A stretch of DNA of 64,000 nucleotides from Evernia prunastri (GCA_003184365.1 NKYR01000065.1:1-64000), one strand, 5' to 3'. Shown: positions 10,201 through 22,265, numbered from the stretch's first letter. A program made the numbers and translations. The notes: generated by a model not told the origin, from the letters alone.

Positions 10201-13200
10201 ATTCAATTCAGCTCGCAACTATTCTCCAAGCTGTGCCGGCGCGAACCGCAGATCTTGAGGTTGATCGAAGATCAGAATGAAAGATGTCCGTTACAGGGCT
10301 TAAAGCTGGAGATCTACAAGGACTGGCGAGCGCCCGGGACGGAGCAAGAGCACGGAAGTCGGATGTAGAGCCAACGTCCACCAGTGGGACAGAAGTATCC
10401 AGAATCCGAGGTTGTTGCGTAGGAGACCACCTTCCCTTTAAAATTCTAACACCAAGAAGGAATCGGGGAAAGACTTCTCCTGATCAATGGCGAGTCTCAA
10501 GTGGTCAAAATACTCGAGAAGTTTTTGCTCTGGGATTTCTGAATCTATATTTGATTGCCAGAAGCGGGGTCCAGGTGAGCAAACTCCTGACGTCTTCGGT
10601 CTGGTCAACTTTAGCAAGACTCTGATCCTGGTGATTTCTGTATCCTACTAGTGGTTGGGAAGCTGCCAGCGCGACAATCGCATAGCCGAGGGATTCCGTT
10701 GCACCAATGGGAACGACTCGGACCGCCAGCTGTTCCCGGCATACCCGTTCCCGCACGTTTTCAACTGACATCATTGTGCCTTGCGAAGGACATTTTTTTT
10801 AGTTCTGCCTGCTAGTGCATTGCAAATACAACGCTGCAGGTCCAAGGTGGGGGTCCAGGTATTTCGGGAGATACTGGTAAGTGACACCCACTTTAACATA
10901 CCGGAGCAAAACAACGCCTATGTCCCCGCTAGCGGAGGGTAGGAATCCAGAACTGTCGGGTTTCAGAAGGCGACGATGTATAGACTGTCCTCAAGCCATC
11001 CCATTGTCATCCATGCAACCGAAGAAAAGGTCTTCTCCTTCAAGACACACAACCCATCGAGGCGCTCGCTCATGGCCCAGAGAGCGAATACCGAAAGGTA
11101 CGTCTGTACAAGCTCTCACGAGACGCTGTGACTCGCAAAGAGGCTTCGCAAGCTCACGAGGGTAGGGTAGTGCATGCTAAAGTAGCAGCTATTTTCGGAA
11201 CATTGACGTCAACCATGACATCTCAGATAGTCCGAACCTAGCGCTGGAACATCTTTCACGTTATAAAAGTCCGGCCGCAGGAGAACATTCATTTGATCCC
11301 ATTCGGATAGCTCGTCCGGAGCAGAAGTGTTCATCAACTTGTGTTCCAGGAATTGCGTTGCCGGCCGGACCGAGTAAGACTTCAAGCCCACCGCCACATT
11401 TTGAGTCGACTGACAGTTTTCAAGTGCTCCAAGCCTGTGGGATTGTTCGAACGGAAACCAGGACAGCAAGATGATTTCGTTGGGAGCCTTCCCGCCTCTG
11501 TGAAAGCGGCCAAACTAGAATTCCAGGCTGAGGCAATCGGCAATGGGATGTTCAAGTCGTCAATCGGAACGTCAATATGCTAACCTTGGAACAGAGGTAT
11601 TGCCAGCGTCATCGAAGAAATAGTACGAAGAATCACGCAAGGGGTGCATTTGAAGTAGCAGTCAAGAGCCTCGAAGAGGCGTGTGAATTACCAACTGTAG
11701 AGAGTAAACCGATCATGCGATCGGCAGGCTGATTTCTTTCGATGTGTCTCACTCAATTCCTAAGCAGATCCACTCTAGCCATACCTGAGAAAATGACGAA
11801 ATCATGACTTACAACAATAGATGCTGTTGCGACGCTTGGCTAGAGTATTCACGGCGACATGGATTATCTCGTCTCGGCAGGGGTAATTAACACTGGTGGC
11901 TTGAAAAAAATTATAATACCGGAAGTCATTGGTCCAAGCAGCGATAAAGACTTGCTGATCTCTCTGGATCTACCACAGATCAAGGAAAGAAACTTATATG
12001 TCGCAGTGGATACAAAGCCATACTCACCATCCCCACTCGGGCGCCACCGAACAGAATACGTGTAGTGGGCAACACCCAGTCCGGAGAAAAGTTGTATCCA
12101 GAGGTCTCCGTCCGCTGAGTAGGAGCATGCGCATGGAGACAGCTACGAGATGTTGGCAACCTGAGTAGGTCTGGAAGGAGGCACACAAGGCCACAGCGAG
12201 TCGCCAAATTTCTATCGGCGCGACGCGACACTCTGAAGCGCCTCCACCGCACTCATCGGGATAAGAGCAAGCGGAAATGTGGAGAGAAAAGACGACTTCC
12301 AAGGTCGACTGAGTGGTAGTAACGTCGACCCCTCATACGTTGGAAACCTGGTCTTGATGATGAGAAGGATCAGGAAACATTGTGCGATTGCAGATATATA
12401 GCGAATGCGGCCAATAGTGTCCATGTCGGGGAATCGGTGTGACTCCGCTGATACTAGGAGTGATGGCAAAAGGATTGTTATTGGCGTGATACACGAGACT
12501 CACTACATCAACAGATTACACACGCGGAATGCACTCGATGCCTTTTTGAGCGTAGCGCGACTGATCGTTAGAAGCGGTGGGTTTACCATGGCCTTGTTCA
12601 GTGTACAGTACACGGATGAGAGGGGTGAGAGTTGGCGGCGGAAAATCCTGGACAGCGCTGGTGTCAACCTTAGAGCAACCTTGGTATCGGAAGACGGCTC
12701 GGTAGTGCTATAAATAAGGACCTGTAGTATCTTCTTTCCCGGCGAAGAATTACCCACCAATCGGTGCCGATTGTGGTACCCTTGACGGAAGGGTATATTC
12801 GCGCTGGGACTGCCAAGGGTTTAGCCCAGACAACTCGGCTCCACAAGTATCTACAATCGCGATCTTGATCATATCTATGCATATGCCAGTAAGACGACGC
12901 TATGGGGGTATGCAAAAGGCCCATCTCGGTAATCATTGACCCCACATGTTCAGCTCGGCGCAGGTGCATGATTTAGCGTGGAATCGTGGTGGTGTAACAG
13001 TACGACTTCTGCAACACAGCCATGCGACAAAGAAGCCTGCGACAACATTGTCGGAGGAAATGGGGGCCTAGTACTACATGAATTTCTCACACGTTACGGT
13101 CGTCCAGTTTTGTCAGTCTCTGGGCTTGTCCAGGTGCAGAAGTGATGACAAGTAGAGTTGATGTTGGATCTGCTAATTTTATCAGCCTTGTCTGCAATGC

Positions 13201-13655
13201 TGTGCCATGCTTGGGGGCTGAATCCTGCCAGAATTATTTGCCGCAGCCTCGCAGTCAGGCTTTGAGTTTCGGGTGGTCAGTGATCGGTATGCATCTTATC
13301 TCGCCAAGGGCTATGTTTGGCATCTTTCTGCCCAGCCGTCCGTACCGATCTATGTTTATCTCCACCCGTGTATAGCGCACACCCACATTGAGCTCTGCCT
13401 GATGATTCGCTCCATGGGAGCAGAATTCGTCGTGGGTCTGCGCTACTGCATCAGCCCCACGTGCTGAATGTTGCTATGCGGCATACCGCTCAGGTTCGGG
13501 TCCAGAAGTCTCACACGGGGTATAAGACCAATGCCAGCCTGCTGAGAGATAAGAGATTGGGGGGTACACCGTTCGTCAATAATCTCTTCAGAATTTTCCC
13601 TCCTTCATACGGAGTCGGTCGTTTATGCTCGCGCCGAACCCCATAAGCCACCGCA
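10201..13655. other. Gene-poor 3.4-kb stretch
   Basis: No gene can be supported with confidence. Open frames are short and lack family motifs. The most protein-like piece is a hydrophobic minus-strand frame near 12.2-12.4 kb, listed separately. The region may hold decayed coding sequence or non-coding DNA. Confidence 0.4.
12212..12424 (-). CDS. Possible exon or gene remnant with a membrane segment
   Basis: A 70-codon minus-strand frame begins MDTIGRIRYISAIAQCFLIL. It has a strong hydrophobic stretch near the start and another at STFPLALIPMSAVEALQ, as in the N-terminal end of a polytopic membrane protein. The other two frames stay open for a further 200 bp downstream, so a spliced gene or a frameshifted remnant is possible. 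I could not build a convincing exon chain. Family unknown. It may be a chance open frame. Confidence 0.22.
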   Translation of the reverse strand: MDTIGRIRYISAIAQCFLILLIIKTRFPTYEGSTLLPLSRPWKSSFLSTFPLALIPMSAVEALQSVASRR

Positions 13656-14651
13656 ATGAAGTTTACCAAATCCCAGAAGGAGCCCAAGAAGTCCCCAGAA
13701 GAAGAATACGCCGAACAGATTTCCACCCTCACGGAGAGCGAGTTGCGCGACCTTCACAAAGATCTCAAGATCGACCATTATGGCAACAGCACCGCTGCCG
13801 TGATAAACACCGCGTCTGGCGTCGGCCTTCTCAGCCTGCGCTCAACTACTCGCAGACACCGAACCGAATGCATGCAGATCGAAGCCATGGAGGCTCGGAT
13901 GAAAGAAATGGGATGGACGCCTCACCCTAACCGATATCGGGATGCTGTGCCGATTGCGATTGGGGTTGCTGCCGGGACCACGGCTGGCATGTCGTTTGGG
14001 CTAATCAGTGTTGAGAAGAATGCGAAACGTACTAAGGACTATGTGAAGAAGAGGGACTTGTTCAAGACCAAAGAGGTGGTTGGGACCAAAGAGACTGATG
14101 CTGAGACTGAGGAGGCTAAAGATGCGGAGGCTAAGGTTTCGGTGACTGAAGTCGTTGAAGAGGTAGAAGTTGTGGAACCTCCTATGGAACGCAGACAAAC
14201 TCCTGAAAAGACCACCGAGCACGTCGTTGTTGAGCGCACTATTACAAGGAAACCGGTACCCGTCTCTGCAACAACCAGCGCCGATGCAGAAACATCGCAG
14301 CCAGAGAACCACGATGTCGTTGCCGAGATTACCGCAATCACCAAAAAGACCCCTGTGGTCTCCGCAGAACCAATGGCCACCGAAACATACGCACCTGCCG
14401 TAGACCCGTGTCCAGAAACAGAGCCGAAGATGACCAAGAAGGAAGCTTTGTTCTCCCAAGTCTCCGTCATGAATAAGAAAATGCGCGGCTTCACTTTTAA
14501 GAAAGATAGGGAGCAGAAGGAGACCATGGTTTCTGTCACGGAGGTTGTGTGCGACGCTCAGGGTCTTGTCGTGGATGCAGATGCAGGCGTCGGTCACGGC
14601 GTTGTCGAAAATCTGGATAGCCCGCCGATGTACACATCTGGGGGCGAATGA
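13656..14651 (+). CDS. Hypothetical protein with Thr/Glu-rich tail
   Basis: Uninterrupted 331-aa frame starting MKFTKSQKEPKKSPEEEYAE. Residues 1-45 are charged and helical. A Gly/Ala-rich hydrophobic stretch around VPIAIGVAAGTTAGMSFGL (about 98-116) could be a membrane or glycine-zipper segment. The rest is low-complexity, rich in Glu, Thr, Val and Lys (KVSVTEVVEEVEVVEPP), and ends in a basic FTFKKDREQKE patch followed by another VSVTEVV. VSVTEVV therefore occurs twice, at about 151-157 and 289-295. The pattern resembles small ascomycete-only proteins of unknown function. No enzyme motif is visible. The ATG is preceded by a purine at -3. Confidence 0.68.
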   Translation: MKFTKSQKEPKKSPEEEYAEQISTLTESELRDLHKDLKIDHYGNSTAAVINTASGVGLLSLRSTTRRHRTECMQIEAMEARMKEMGWTPHPNRYRDAVPIAIGVAAGTTAGMSFGLISVEKNAKRTKDYVKKRDLFKTKEVVGTKETDAETEEAKDAEAKVSVTEVVEEVEVVEPPMERRQTPEKTTEHVVVERTITRKPVPVSATTSADAETSQPENHDVVAEITAITKKTPVVSAEPMATETYAPAVDPCPETEPKMTKKEALFSQVSVMNKKMRGFTFKKDREQKETMVSVTEVVCDAQGLVVDADAGVGHGVVENLDSPPMYTSGGE

Positions 14652-16398
14652 GTGTGCTGTTTGAAGGTCTTGGACTGGAATGGGATCCTGCGCTAATTTT
14701 TGGATATGGCTCCATCGTTTTCGGCAGTTGTTTTCCTTTCTTTGCCTGACAGTTAGGATAGTGGAGGGACATGCCTATGTTATTGCAACTAGACTTGATA
14801 CCGTAGGCTTTACTGTTATAATAATAATGAGAAGTTTATTGAATCCTTCACACTTACTGTGCCTTCTCCAGAATGGTATCTGCAGTTTTCTGGGCGTCAT
14901 GCCATCGATTGGGTCTTTAAGTTCCAACGAAGTCATGCTACAGCTTGATCAGCTCCCCTCCATTGCGATGAAGCGTAATCATCATCTGGGGTATTTGTTG
15001 GCACTAGGGCACTAGGGTTCCTCCCACATCATCGTTATGTTTTTGAAAGATGCGTAAATCTCCCGGATAAAAGATGAATAAGACGGGACTATTCCTCGTG
15101 ACTCTTCTCACCCTACCGCCTTCATCGCCTTTCCCCTTTCCGTTCCCATCTCCATGCTCCAAAATCTCCTCTTTCTCGGCCACGAGGTCTAAAACCTTGG
15201 CAACGCTATCCTAGACATTGGAGCAAGACCGAATGGCTCTTTGGACAGATCGCCAGTGACGCATGCGATCCGAGAGTCTCAGCTATTTTGCCCTTGGCCG
15301 CGTGCAGTAAATATAGTTTTGACACGCTGGAAGGGCCGTTTGCCAATGTGGCGCGAATGATAACAACGATGCTTATTCCAGACTGGCGACTAAGTACTCT
15401 TTCCAGGATAGACTGGGGAGTCTATTGCCAATATAATAAGTATAGCCTCTGAGGCAGTCGCGCCCGGGGGGCAAAAAGAGGGCTGAGATTTCACCCTTTT
15501 TTTGGTTTAGCGCATAATCTATCACCAGTTTGGAGCTGTATCGTCAGATTTGGCAATGTGCGTGAAAGTGCAGTCTTTGGCCGAAGCGAATCCACAGATA
15601 GCCGGGTTCCGGAAAAGCACCTGATCGAAAGGAGCCAAGGTACAAGACCAATTTGCATCGAAGATGATCTGTTGAACATAGATGAAGGGTCTCTTAGACC
15701 ACGCTCGTCGAAGCCACTGCCTTCTGCGTCCAGGCAGACATTTGAAGTGAAGGAGAGAATTGGGGCACGCTTCTCGCGGTTCAGCACGTCAGAGTCAACA
15801 TATGCTTCACCTAAGCTCCCGGCACGGGCGTAGATCCGGCCAACTTCTCCAACTTTGCACGACCTAGGGCTTCCTTTTCCCGATCACGATGTACTAAAAG
15901 GAGTGGGATGCCTTGGAACTCCCTCGGAACTGCTATTCTGATATTCACATTCGCCGAACAATGAGGGTTCCCACCTCGAGATGAGATCGCAAAATAAGCT
16001 AGAATATTAGCCACTTCATGGTCCATGGATTTGTTTGTAATCGAGTCTGCGCCGTAAGCCTGTATTCGACATCGCCTCGACAACACTGACAGGTTGTGAG
16101 GTAGTGGTTGAGGCAACGATATTGTGCATTCGACCGCGTAGTTTTGACCACTGCACGTTTGATGTCGGATGGTAATATTGGTCGAGGTGCAATTCATAAT
16201 CCATCTTGTACTGCAACGGCAGCAAGAATGTAAGCAGCAGTAATGGATCAAAAATTAAGTGGGTGCAAAGTCTAGTGACCCAATGACTCAATCAACGGTG
16301 TACAATGAACGCCGACGCCAAGACAAAGACTACCTAAGAAAGTAGGTAAGAAAAACCAGATCCCTGTCAAATTCAGATTCAAATTCGATTCGCTGCGC
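14652..16398. other. Intergenic, with one doubtful minus-strand frame
   Basis: About 1.7 kb between two hypothetical genes. It includes an AT-rich TTATAATAATAATGAG stretch near 14815-14830 and a run of frames between 15.5 and 16.25 kb. None could be turned into a supported gene. Confidence 0.35.
15811..16251 (-). CDS. Doubtful hypothetical ORF
   Basis: This minus-strand frame ends with a fairly protein-like stretch: MDHEVANILAYFAISSRGG, then NVNIRIAVPREFQGIPLLLV and a charged HRDREKEALGRAKLEKLAG. An overlapping frame starting at 16204 (MDYELHLDQYYHPTSNVQW) also looks coding. The two cannot be joined by an intron of normal size, so this could be a frameshifted relic, two chance frames, or a gene whose structure I missed. 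No family is recognised. Confidence 0.22.
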   Translation of the reverse strand: MIHYCCLHSCCRCSTRWIMNCTSTNITIRHQTCSGQNYAVECTISLPQPLPHNLSVLSRRCRIQAYGADSITNKSMDHEVANILAYFAISSRGGNPHCSANVNIRIAVPREFQGIPLLLVHRDREKEALGRAKLEKLAGSTPVPGA

Positions 16399-17682
16399 TT
16401 AGGGAGCTAAAGGCGGATAGACCGGCAGCGCTTCGTTCTCGCCAAACATTTCCAGATCGAGCGACTCAAGTGTAACCTCGTCGTCTTCCGTCAATGGCCC
16501 GATGCGAGAGAAGGGTCCGTTTTCATCTGATCTTTCAGGTCGTCCTTCCTCCTGTGACGCCATAAGAGTGAGTATACGCAAATGCTGTCTCAAGGCAGCC
16601 GCACTCAACATCCCACCTTCTTCCCGCGTCCAAATATTTGGTTGTGTCGCTGGTACTCCCGGCCAAGTCTCGTCTTCGTCTAAGATATTGCGCATCGATG
16701 TCTCTCCTTCTAGCACCGAGCGTTCCCAGATCTCTTCTTGTAAGGGTACCTCCCGCTCCAAAACCTCTGGCTCCTCGAACTCAGGTGTCCAACTTTCTTC
16801 TGTTTCCGGCGTCGGAAAGTTCACCAGCGCCTGTCTTTCTTTTGCATAGGGACCCCAGATATCATCCAGAACCCTCTCTTGATTTTCAAAAAAGTCTTCT
16901 TCCATCAGTTGCTGTTGGGCGAGAGGCAGTATGACCAGTTCGTCTTCCCAGCTTGGATGCGGCAGCTCGGACATTCCCACTGGGAGAATGTCTACTTCTT
17001 CGATCCAACTATGGTTCTGATAGGCTTTTGGGATCTTCCCTTGAGGTCCTCTCTCGCTAATGAGGTCCGTAATGATGTGATGCCTCGAAGCAGACCGTGA
17101 GTCTTTGCAAGCATCGCGCCTCGAGTAAGCGAGTAGGTCCTGACCCTGTGTTTGCTGCAGATGAGCTGCTCCATGACTGTGAGTTACTTGTCTCGAGGAA
17201 GAGGCTTGGTTTGGGGCCGGTCCTCGCCTACCGTGCTGGGACTTGCTCTCGATGGGACCGTCTTCTCGTAGAGATGAATCTTGGTCTGTGTCTAATTTTT
17301 GCCGCTTGGGCTGGCGTATCCCTTGAATGGGAACATCATGCCCTACGGAATGCGGCTGGTCTGCGTCTGTTCTTTGCCGCTTACGCTGCGCCCCATCGGC
17401 TGGAGTGTCATGTCTCAAAGAAGAAGATTGAGCTTGATGCGTCAGCTGCTGCGCACGTTCGCGGAAGTATTGGGCGCCCAAATTCGTCTGCGCATCGATG
17501 CGAGCGTCCTGTCTCGGAGATTGTAGGGAGGCTTCTTGCAAGCGATGTTGAAAGAAGCGGGCGCTCAGTGGGTAACTTGGTCTGGTAGGGTCTTGGTTGC
17601 AAACGATTCCAAGCAGAGTTCGGAAATCTGTGTTTGAACAATTATGACATGCCTCGAGTTTGCCTTCCGACAAATAACACAT
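16399..17682 (-). CDS. Hypothetical acidic protein with N-terminal cysteines
   Basis: Single-exon 427-aa frame. The start MCYLSEGKLEACHNCSNTDF follows a Kozak-like GCCGCC. Cys2, Cys12, Cys15 and Cys28 could form a small metal site. Residues 45-190 are Gln/Arg/Ser-rich with two related segments (DGAQRKRQRTDADQPHSVGH and QGIRQPKRQKLDTDQDSSLR), an internal duplication that also contains nuclear-localisation-like KRQR/KRQK. The second half is acidic with many Glu/Pro/Trp pairs (EESWTPEFEEPEVLEREVPL). No catalytic motif is visible. A nuclear, disordered, lineage-specific protein is the best description. An upstream exon cannot be ruled out, because another frame is open just before the ATG. Confidence 0.62.
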   Translation of the reverse strand: MCYLSEGKLEACHNCSNTDFRTLLGIVCNQDPTRPSYPLSARFFQHRLQEASLQSPRQDARIDAQTNLGAQYFRERAQQLTHQAQSSSLRHDTPADGAQRKRQRTDADQPHSVGHDVPIQGIRQPKRQKLDTDQDSSLREDGPIESKSQHGRRGPAPNQASSSRQVTHSHGAAHLQQTQGQDLLAYSRRDACKDSRSASRHHIITDLISERGPQGKIPKAYQNHSWIEEVDILPVGMSELPHPSWEDELVILPLAQQQLMEEDFFENQERVLDDIWGPYAKERQALVNFPTPETEESWTPEFEEPEVLEREVPLQEEIWERSVLEGETSMRNILDEDETWPGVPATQPNIWTREEGGMLSAAALRQHLRILTLMASQEEGRPERSDENGPFSRIGPLTEDDEVTLESLDLEMFGENEALPVYPPLAP

Positions 17683-19345
17683 GGCGGCTCCTGAGTTAAA
17701 TATCTAGGACACATCAGCTCGGTAAAGCCTTTTAGACTTTGATAACTCACACGGTGCGAGACTCGTTGTATGTCTTATGTGGAGTTCTCCTCTTTGAGAC
17801 ACTGATGCTGTGGACAGGGCAATTTATCGACAGTAACCCCTCCAAGGACCAAGTTGATGGAGCCTCAGGCCAATGATCGAAGCTGTGAATAGTTTCAAAA
17901 GGTTATGAACAGTCGATGGATACGACTCTACTTAGAGCAAATCTCCACGGCGCATATGCTGCGTTTTGAGAACGGAAAGAGGGGTATCATAGGCTTGGCA
18001 AGCCTTTCCACCAGCTCCATGCAATGGGGTCTCGTCATCGTGCTTTAGCGTTGATGAGACGTCCCATAACACTTCCAGAGACCGGCCAGGCTGAATCAAA
18101 GCATTCGTCTCGAATCAGACCTTGCGGAAGAAGTAGACGAAGGAGTCCGGCGCGGCTCGATTCGTCGGATGTAAACCCTCGGGGTAGGTCCGCAGAGCTT
18201 CCCGTTGGAAGCTTACTTGCATTAGTTTCGGTGCTTATGGTATTCAACATCCAATCAAGTCATGGCTTGCTCAGGACGAGGTAAATTAAGGCTTAGAACA
18301 CGGGGAAACAATGGGCAATCCTCACTGCTGATCAATTCTAGATCGGCAGGCGCCTCACAATGTGAATCATACAGCCGCTTATGCAAGACTACGCTCATGC
18401 TCTGCAGCGGCGGGCGGTTAGCCTAAATGGCTTGCATTCTGTTGGGGAACGCATCCTACCTATCAGCCCAGCCTTTGGAAATCACATGATCGTTCGGATA
18501 ATAGTCGACCGAAACGATGGGATCTAAGCTTATCATGGCGATGTTTGAGCATCATTCCCTCAGGTGATGGAGTTAAAGGGGCTTTCTGGCGTGCTATTTT
18601 AAGGTCCTCGTGATTTTGCTGCATCAAAGGTGATGCGGGGTTGAAGCCCGTGTCTGATCAGCTCCTCCGCTTTTGCACCCGATTATGCCAACGCAGCTTT
18701 GTTTATTGTCCGCCTATATGCAGTTTGCCGTGAGTAATTTGCCGGACCTTGCTGGCTCTAAAATTTGCCTGTGATGCTAACACTTCTTGCTTGGTATTTC
18801 CCAGGCTCGAAATCTCATACAAATATTAACACCTTTACCTACAAATTCACTACAATCGCGTGATGTCTCAAATTCGGCTTGAATTATGTGACATAGCGGC
18901 TAATAAGCCCCGTGCGGTTTCTCATCAGTATAAAAATATGCTAATATTATCTATGTCTCCTGTAGTGTCTGGTCCGGAAGTGCGGAAAAGGGCCGTTGTC
19001 TTGTGCTTCAGAAGAATCCTGACTTTCATTGGATGGAAATGTGATGACTCTCCTACTCCTTGGCTAATTCGGCTGGACCTTATCTTTTGAGCAGTCATCT
19101 ATGAACGTGAAGGTGGGGGGAGAAACAGTGGGGGTTTCGGCCGTGCTTCATCGAATTCCGTCATGCCCATCACCTTTCCTGGTCAGACGAGACTATGGCA
19201 TCATCCCTGGTTTGGCTGGAACTCTTCTCTCGATGGTTAGGCGTACTAGACGCAAGAGAGACATCCCTCTCGTCCCTTCAAGCTGTCTACAACTTCAAAT
19301 CAGCATAATCTACGAAAGCGCAGTGTTAGCTTCCGAGAAAGCAGC
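17683..19345. other. Intergenic
   Basis: About 1.66 kb between divergently placed hypothetical genes. Only short frames occur and none is protein-like. No repeat or RNA gene was recognised. Confidence 0.4.
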
Positions 19346-20412
19346 ATGTCTTTCGCTCCGGTATGGGGTCCGGAGTCACCTTCTCAACCCTACCCCCGAC
19401 CACCGATCCCTGCGCCTACCGCCTCGCCGACTGCTCTCTGCTCCTCGCTACTTGCTACAATGTTCACGTTGGTCGATAGTATTGCGGCGCGCATCCCGTC
19501 ATCTTGCTGCATTGTCTGCCAAGGCAAACGCCTATCTCAATTCACGATGGCCCTACTACGAAAGTATGTGTTCATTCCGGAGGCAAGGACGAACACACTC
19601 GTCTTCGACGCCAGCACGGAAGACTTTTCCTTGAGAAAGCTCGAGGATATCGATGGTGAGTCTCTCGTGCAATGTTTCCAACTACACTCTCAACCCTCGT
19701 ACTCACTGCGCACATAGTCGAAAAAGCCATCTACCGCACATTTCCCCCCACTTCCATGCAATCTATCAAAGTCCAGCTTCCCGGGGGGAAACGATCCGTC
19801 GCCAAAGTCCGTCTCGACGACGCGCGCAGCAGGAGACGGGGATTGAAGCACCAACGTTCGCTGGCCGACGGTTTCTACATCATGCCCGGGAGAGCCGGGA
19901 CTCAAACGACACTGAACACAAATGACGCGCCTGAAGACCAGCTGGCAGAATTACCCACTCCGGAAATGTTCATCCAGAGAAACCAGACGGTGGAACTACC
20001 GGCAGAACTACCGGCAGGCGAGATCTCCCCGGTCGCTGCCCGACCTCCCTCTCGCGCTGCACCTCAGCCTGTCCCCTCCACTCCAATACTGCTCACGCCG
20101 AAGCCACGATCTCGGAGCACGCGCAAAGCTTCGCCGCTGCTCGCCCCTCCGCCTTTCAGGGATGGTACTGCGGAGAGGAGGAGCTCGTGCAGCAGTAGCA
20201 TGGGGAGCGAGAGCATTCAAATAGCGTACATGCCGAGCCATAATGACGAGATTGAGAGGGAGAAACCGGTGCCTTTGAAAGTGAGTCACTCTTTACGTTC
20301 CTCCGTCTTGGATCACTGTCGCCAATGCTCTGCGCTGTTGTTTACCGGAGATTGAGACCGCGCGCTGACCGGTTGAGCACAGGCTCTCGACAGTATCCCG
20401 CAAACCTCTTAA
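19346..20412 (+). CDS. Hypothetical protein, Pro/Ser-rich
   Basis: Three exons (19346-19655, 19718-20280, 20383-20412) give 903 nt, 300 aa. Intron 1 (62 bp) joins as LEDID|VEKAIYRTF. Intron 2 (102 bp, strong GTGAGT donor, CTGAC branch) joins as PVPLK|ALDSIPQTS and then stops. Residues 38-85 are the most globular (TMFTLVDSIAARIPSSCCIV, ALLRKYVFIPEARTN). Residues 95-140 are basic (GGKRSVAKVRLDDARSRRRG). The rest is proline/serine-rich with PELPAELPAGE-like repetition. I recognise no domain. It looks like an intracellular, partly disordered ascomycete protein. Without intron 2 the frame would end at 20355, so the last exon is the less certain one. Confidence 0.66.
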
Positions 20413-21160
20413 ATACTAGCCTCATTGGCGATGAACACCCCTCTCGCATTGGATCGACGGAAGGTTCCGGGCATTATCTACAAATTGGCCGCTTTCCGAA
20501 GCTCAAACTTAAATACACTGGGAGCATATAAACATCACTAAAAGCCTCCGGGCGGGGATAGAGGAGTTGTGGAAAAGGAGGAGTCATCATGTTTGATTTT
20601 GGGGTGCATATAAAAGCTGTTTTCACGTGCCTGCCTGTACATATCCCAACTTTTTTGGTTTTGGAGGTCGCCATCATCGATAAAGAGGAGGGCTCAAAGA
20701 CTGTAAATAACGGGGGTCGTTGTCTGCGGGCTACAATTGGAGCGTGCGATATGTGATTACTTATGAAGGATGACGAGAAGGATTCAGCCTATTCGAGACA
20801 TCAGGAACCAAAGGATGTCTCGGGATGCAGGCCATATGTACATAAATCAGAAGTCCATATCTTATGATGATCCTAAGCGTGGCATCCAGTCTCAATCATC
20901 GAGTGAGTTGGAGAGACTGCCCAGAGTGTTCAAGCTCGCGTAGCATATGGACCATTAGAGTGGTACTATACTGCAAGAATAGGTGAGTGTATGATACAAG
21001 TCTATTAGAGTCGAAGAATGAGACTCCGAGTCTCTCCAAAATGCCCGCAAACATATGCCCGCGGCTCTATGTACTTATTGCCACCGAGTAAGCAAAGAAG
21101 TATTTACACGCGGCTCGAAAGCAGCAACGGCCCCTCACAATTACCCGTAGTACCCAACCA
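20413..21160. other. Intergenic, convergent 3' ends
   Basis: About 750 bp between a + strand hypothetical gene and the minus-strand carrier gene. It should hold both 3' UTRs. Nothing else was recognised. Confidence 0.4.
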
Positions 21161-22265
21161 TCACTCGTCTAATCCTTTCCAATGTCGATAGATCGTCTTA
21201 TGCTGTTCCAAAAACAAGAACGTAGCAATTGTATGCGGGCCCAGTCTCACGAAACTCGGCACCCAGCCCCTGAACATCCACCCCACACCTTCATTCTTGA
21301 TGGTCCTGCTCAGTAACCCTAGTAGACTCTCTGTCTCTTTCGCGCTCATGACTCGCGTCTTGATCACGTCCACAGGACTGCACACCGTCGTCGCCACGAA
21401 GCCCGCGAGCAAGGACGCGGTAAAATGCGTCGTCAGGTTGTCCTCGAGCGACGTGTTCGCGAGCAAGACCCGCTTGAAACTGTCGTAGCTCGCGAGCTGA
21501 CTCGCTGTCATGAGCACAGCCCTCATGCTGTTCGGCCACACGCCTCTCCATAAGCTCCGCCAGCCTTCTTCTCTTGTCATGCGTATCAGTCCGTCTATAG
21601 CATTCTTGTAATTTCTCCTCTTATCAATAGGCAAAGCGGCATCGTGCTGCATGCGCACATTCAGCACGTCTGCGGGGTTACCGGCTATGCCGCCTAGGAA
21701 GCCGGAAGTGCTGGCCATGGCGATTAGGGAGGGGAGGGACGGAGAAGAGCGTGCGGTTGTGAAAGTTTCTTTGAGTTCGGAGTAGATGCCGAAGCGGGTG
21801 GTGGAGTAGGTGAGTTGGCGGAGGAGGGAGGCTGAGAGCTGAACAAGTGATGAGCGCCTTGGGGTTGTTGGAGGGCAAAGAGGGTTGGAGATCACTGGGA
21901 TGAATACGTACACCGCGGTAGAGACCGAGAACACTGTCTGTCTTAAGGATGTGCACGAATGTGCGGAGCATGCCCTGGGGGCCATCTGCGGTACGGGTTT
22001 GGAGGCGGACCTGCTTGGAGTAAGCTCAAGCTTGTGGACGAACGTCCAGGGTTTGGGGGACCCCTTACCTTTACTATCGACAAAATCAGCTCTCAGTCAT
22101 CGGCCACACTCTCAGACAAGGTCTCGCGCTCGTACTCAGATCCAAAGGGTGCGTCACCGCGGCCGCGAAGCATGATGCTGAGCCCCCAAACCAAAACGGG
22201 TAGTGGACGTGGTGGGCCGATTGTATGCTGTGGTCCTTTTTCCTACTCGTGCCAGATGAGGACAT
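21161..22265 (-). CDS. DIC1: Mitochondrial dicarboxylate carrier (SLC25 family)
   Basis: Exchanges malate/succinate for phosphate across the inner mitochondrial membrane. Minus-strand exons 22265-22136, 22073-22069 (5 nt), 22010-21912 and 21838-21161 sum to 912 nt (303 aa), typical for the family. Three carrier signatures are present: HPLDLIKVRLQ (about 39-49), NPADVLNVRMQ and SPVDVIKTRVM. LSASLLRQLTYSTTRFGIYS is highly typical of DIC-type carriers. The 5-nt exon supplies the Ile and Lys codons of the first signature. Without it the frame breaks and the invariant basic residue is lost. The start MSSSGTSRKKDHS precedes the first helix (HYPFWFGGSASCFAAAVTHP). An earlier ATG at about 22279 is out of frame. 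Confidence 0.93.
22069..22073 (-). other. 5-nt microexon of the dicarboxylate carrier gene
   Basis: Sequence TAAAG between a CGATAG acceptor and a GTAAGG donor, flanked by introns of 62 bp (22135-22074) and 58 bp (22068-22011). It completes an ATA codon begun in exon 1 and adds AAG, giving DL-IK-VRLQ. Confidence 0.8.
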
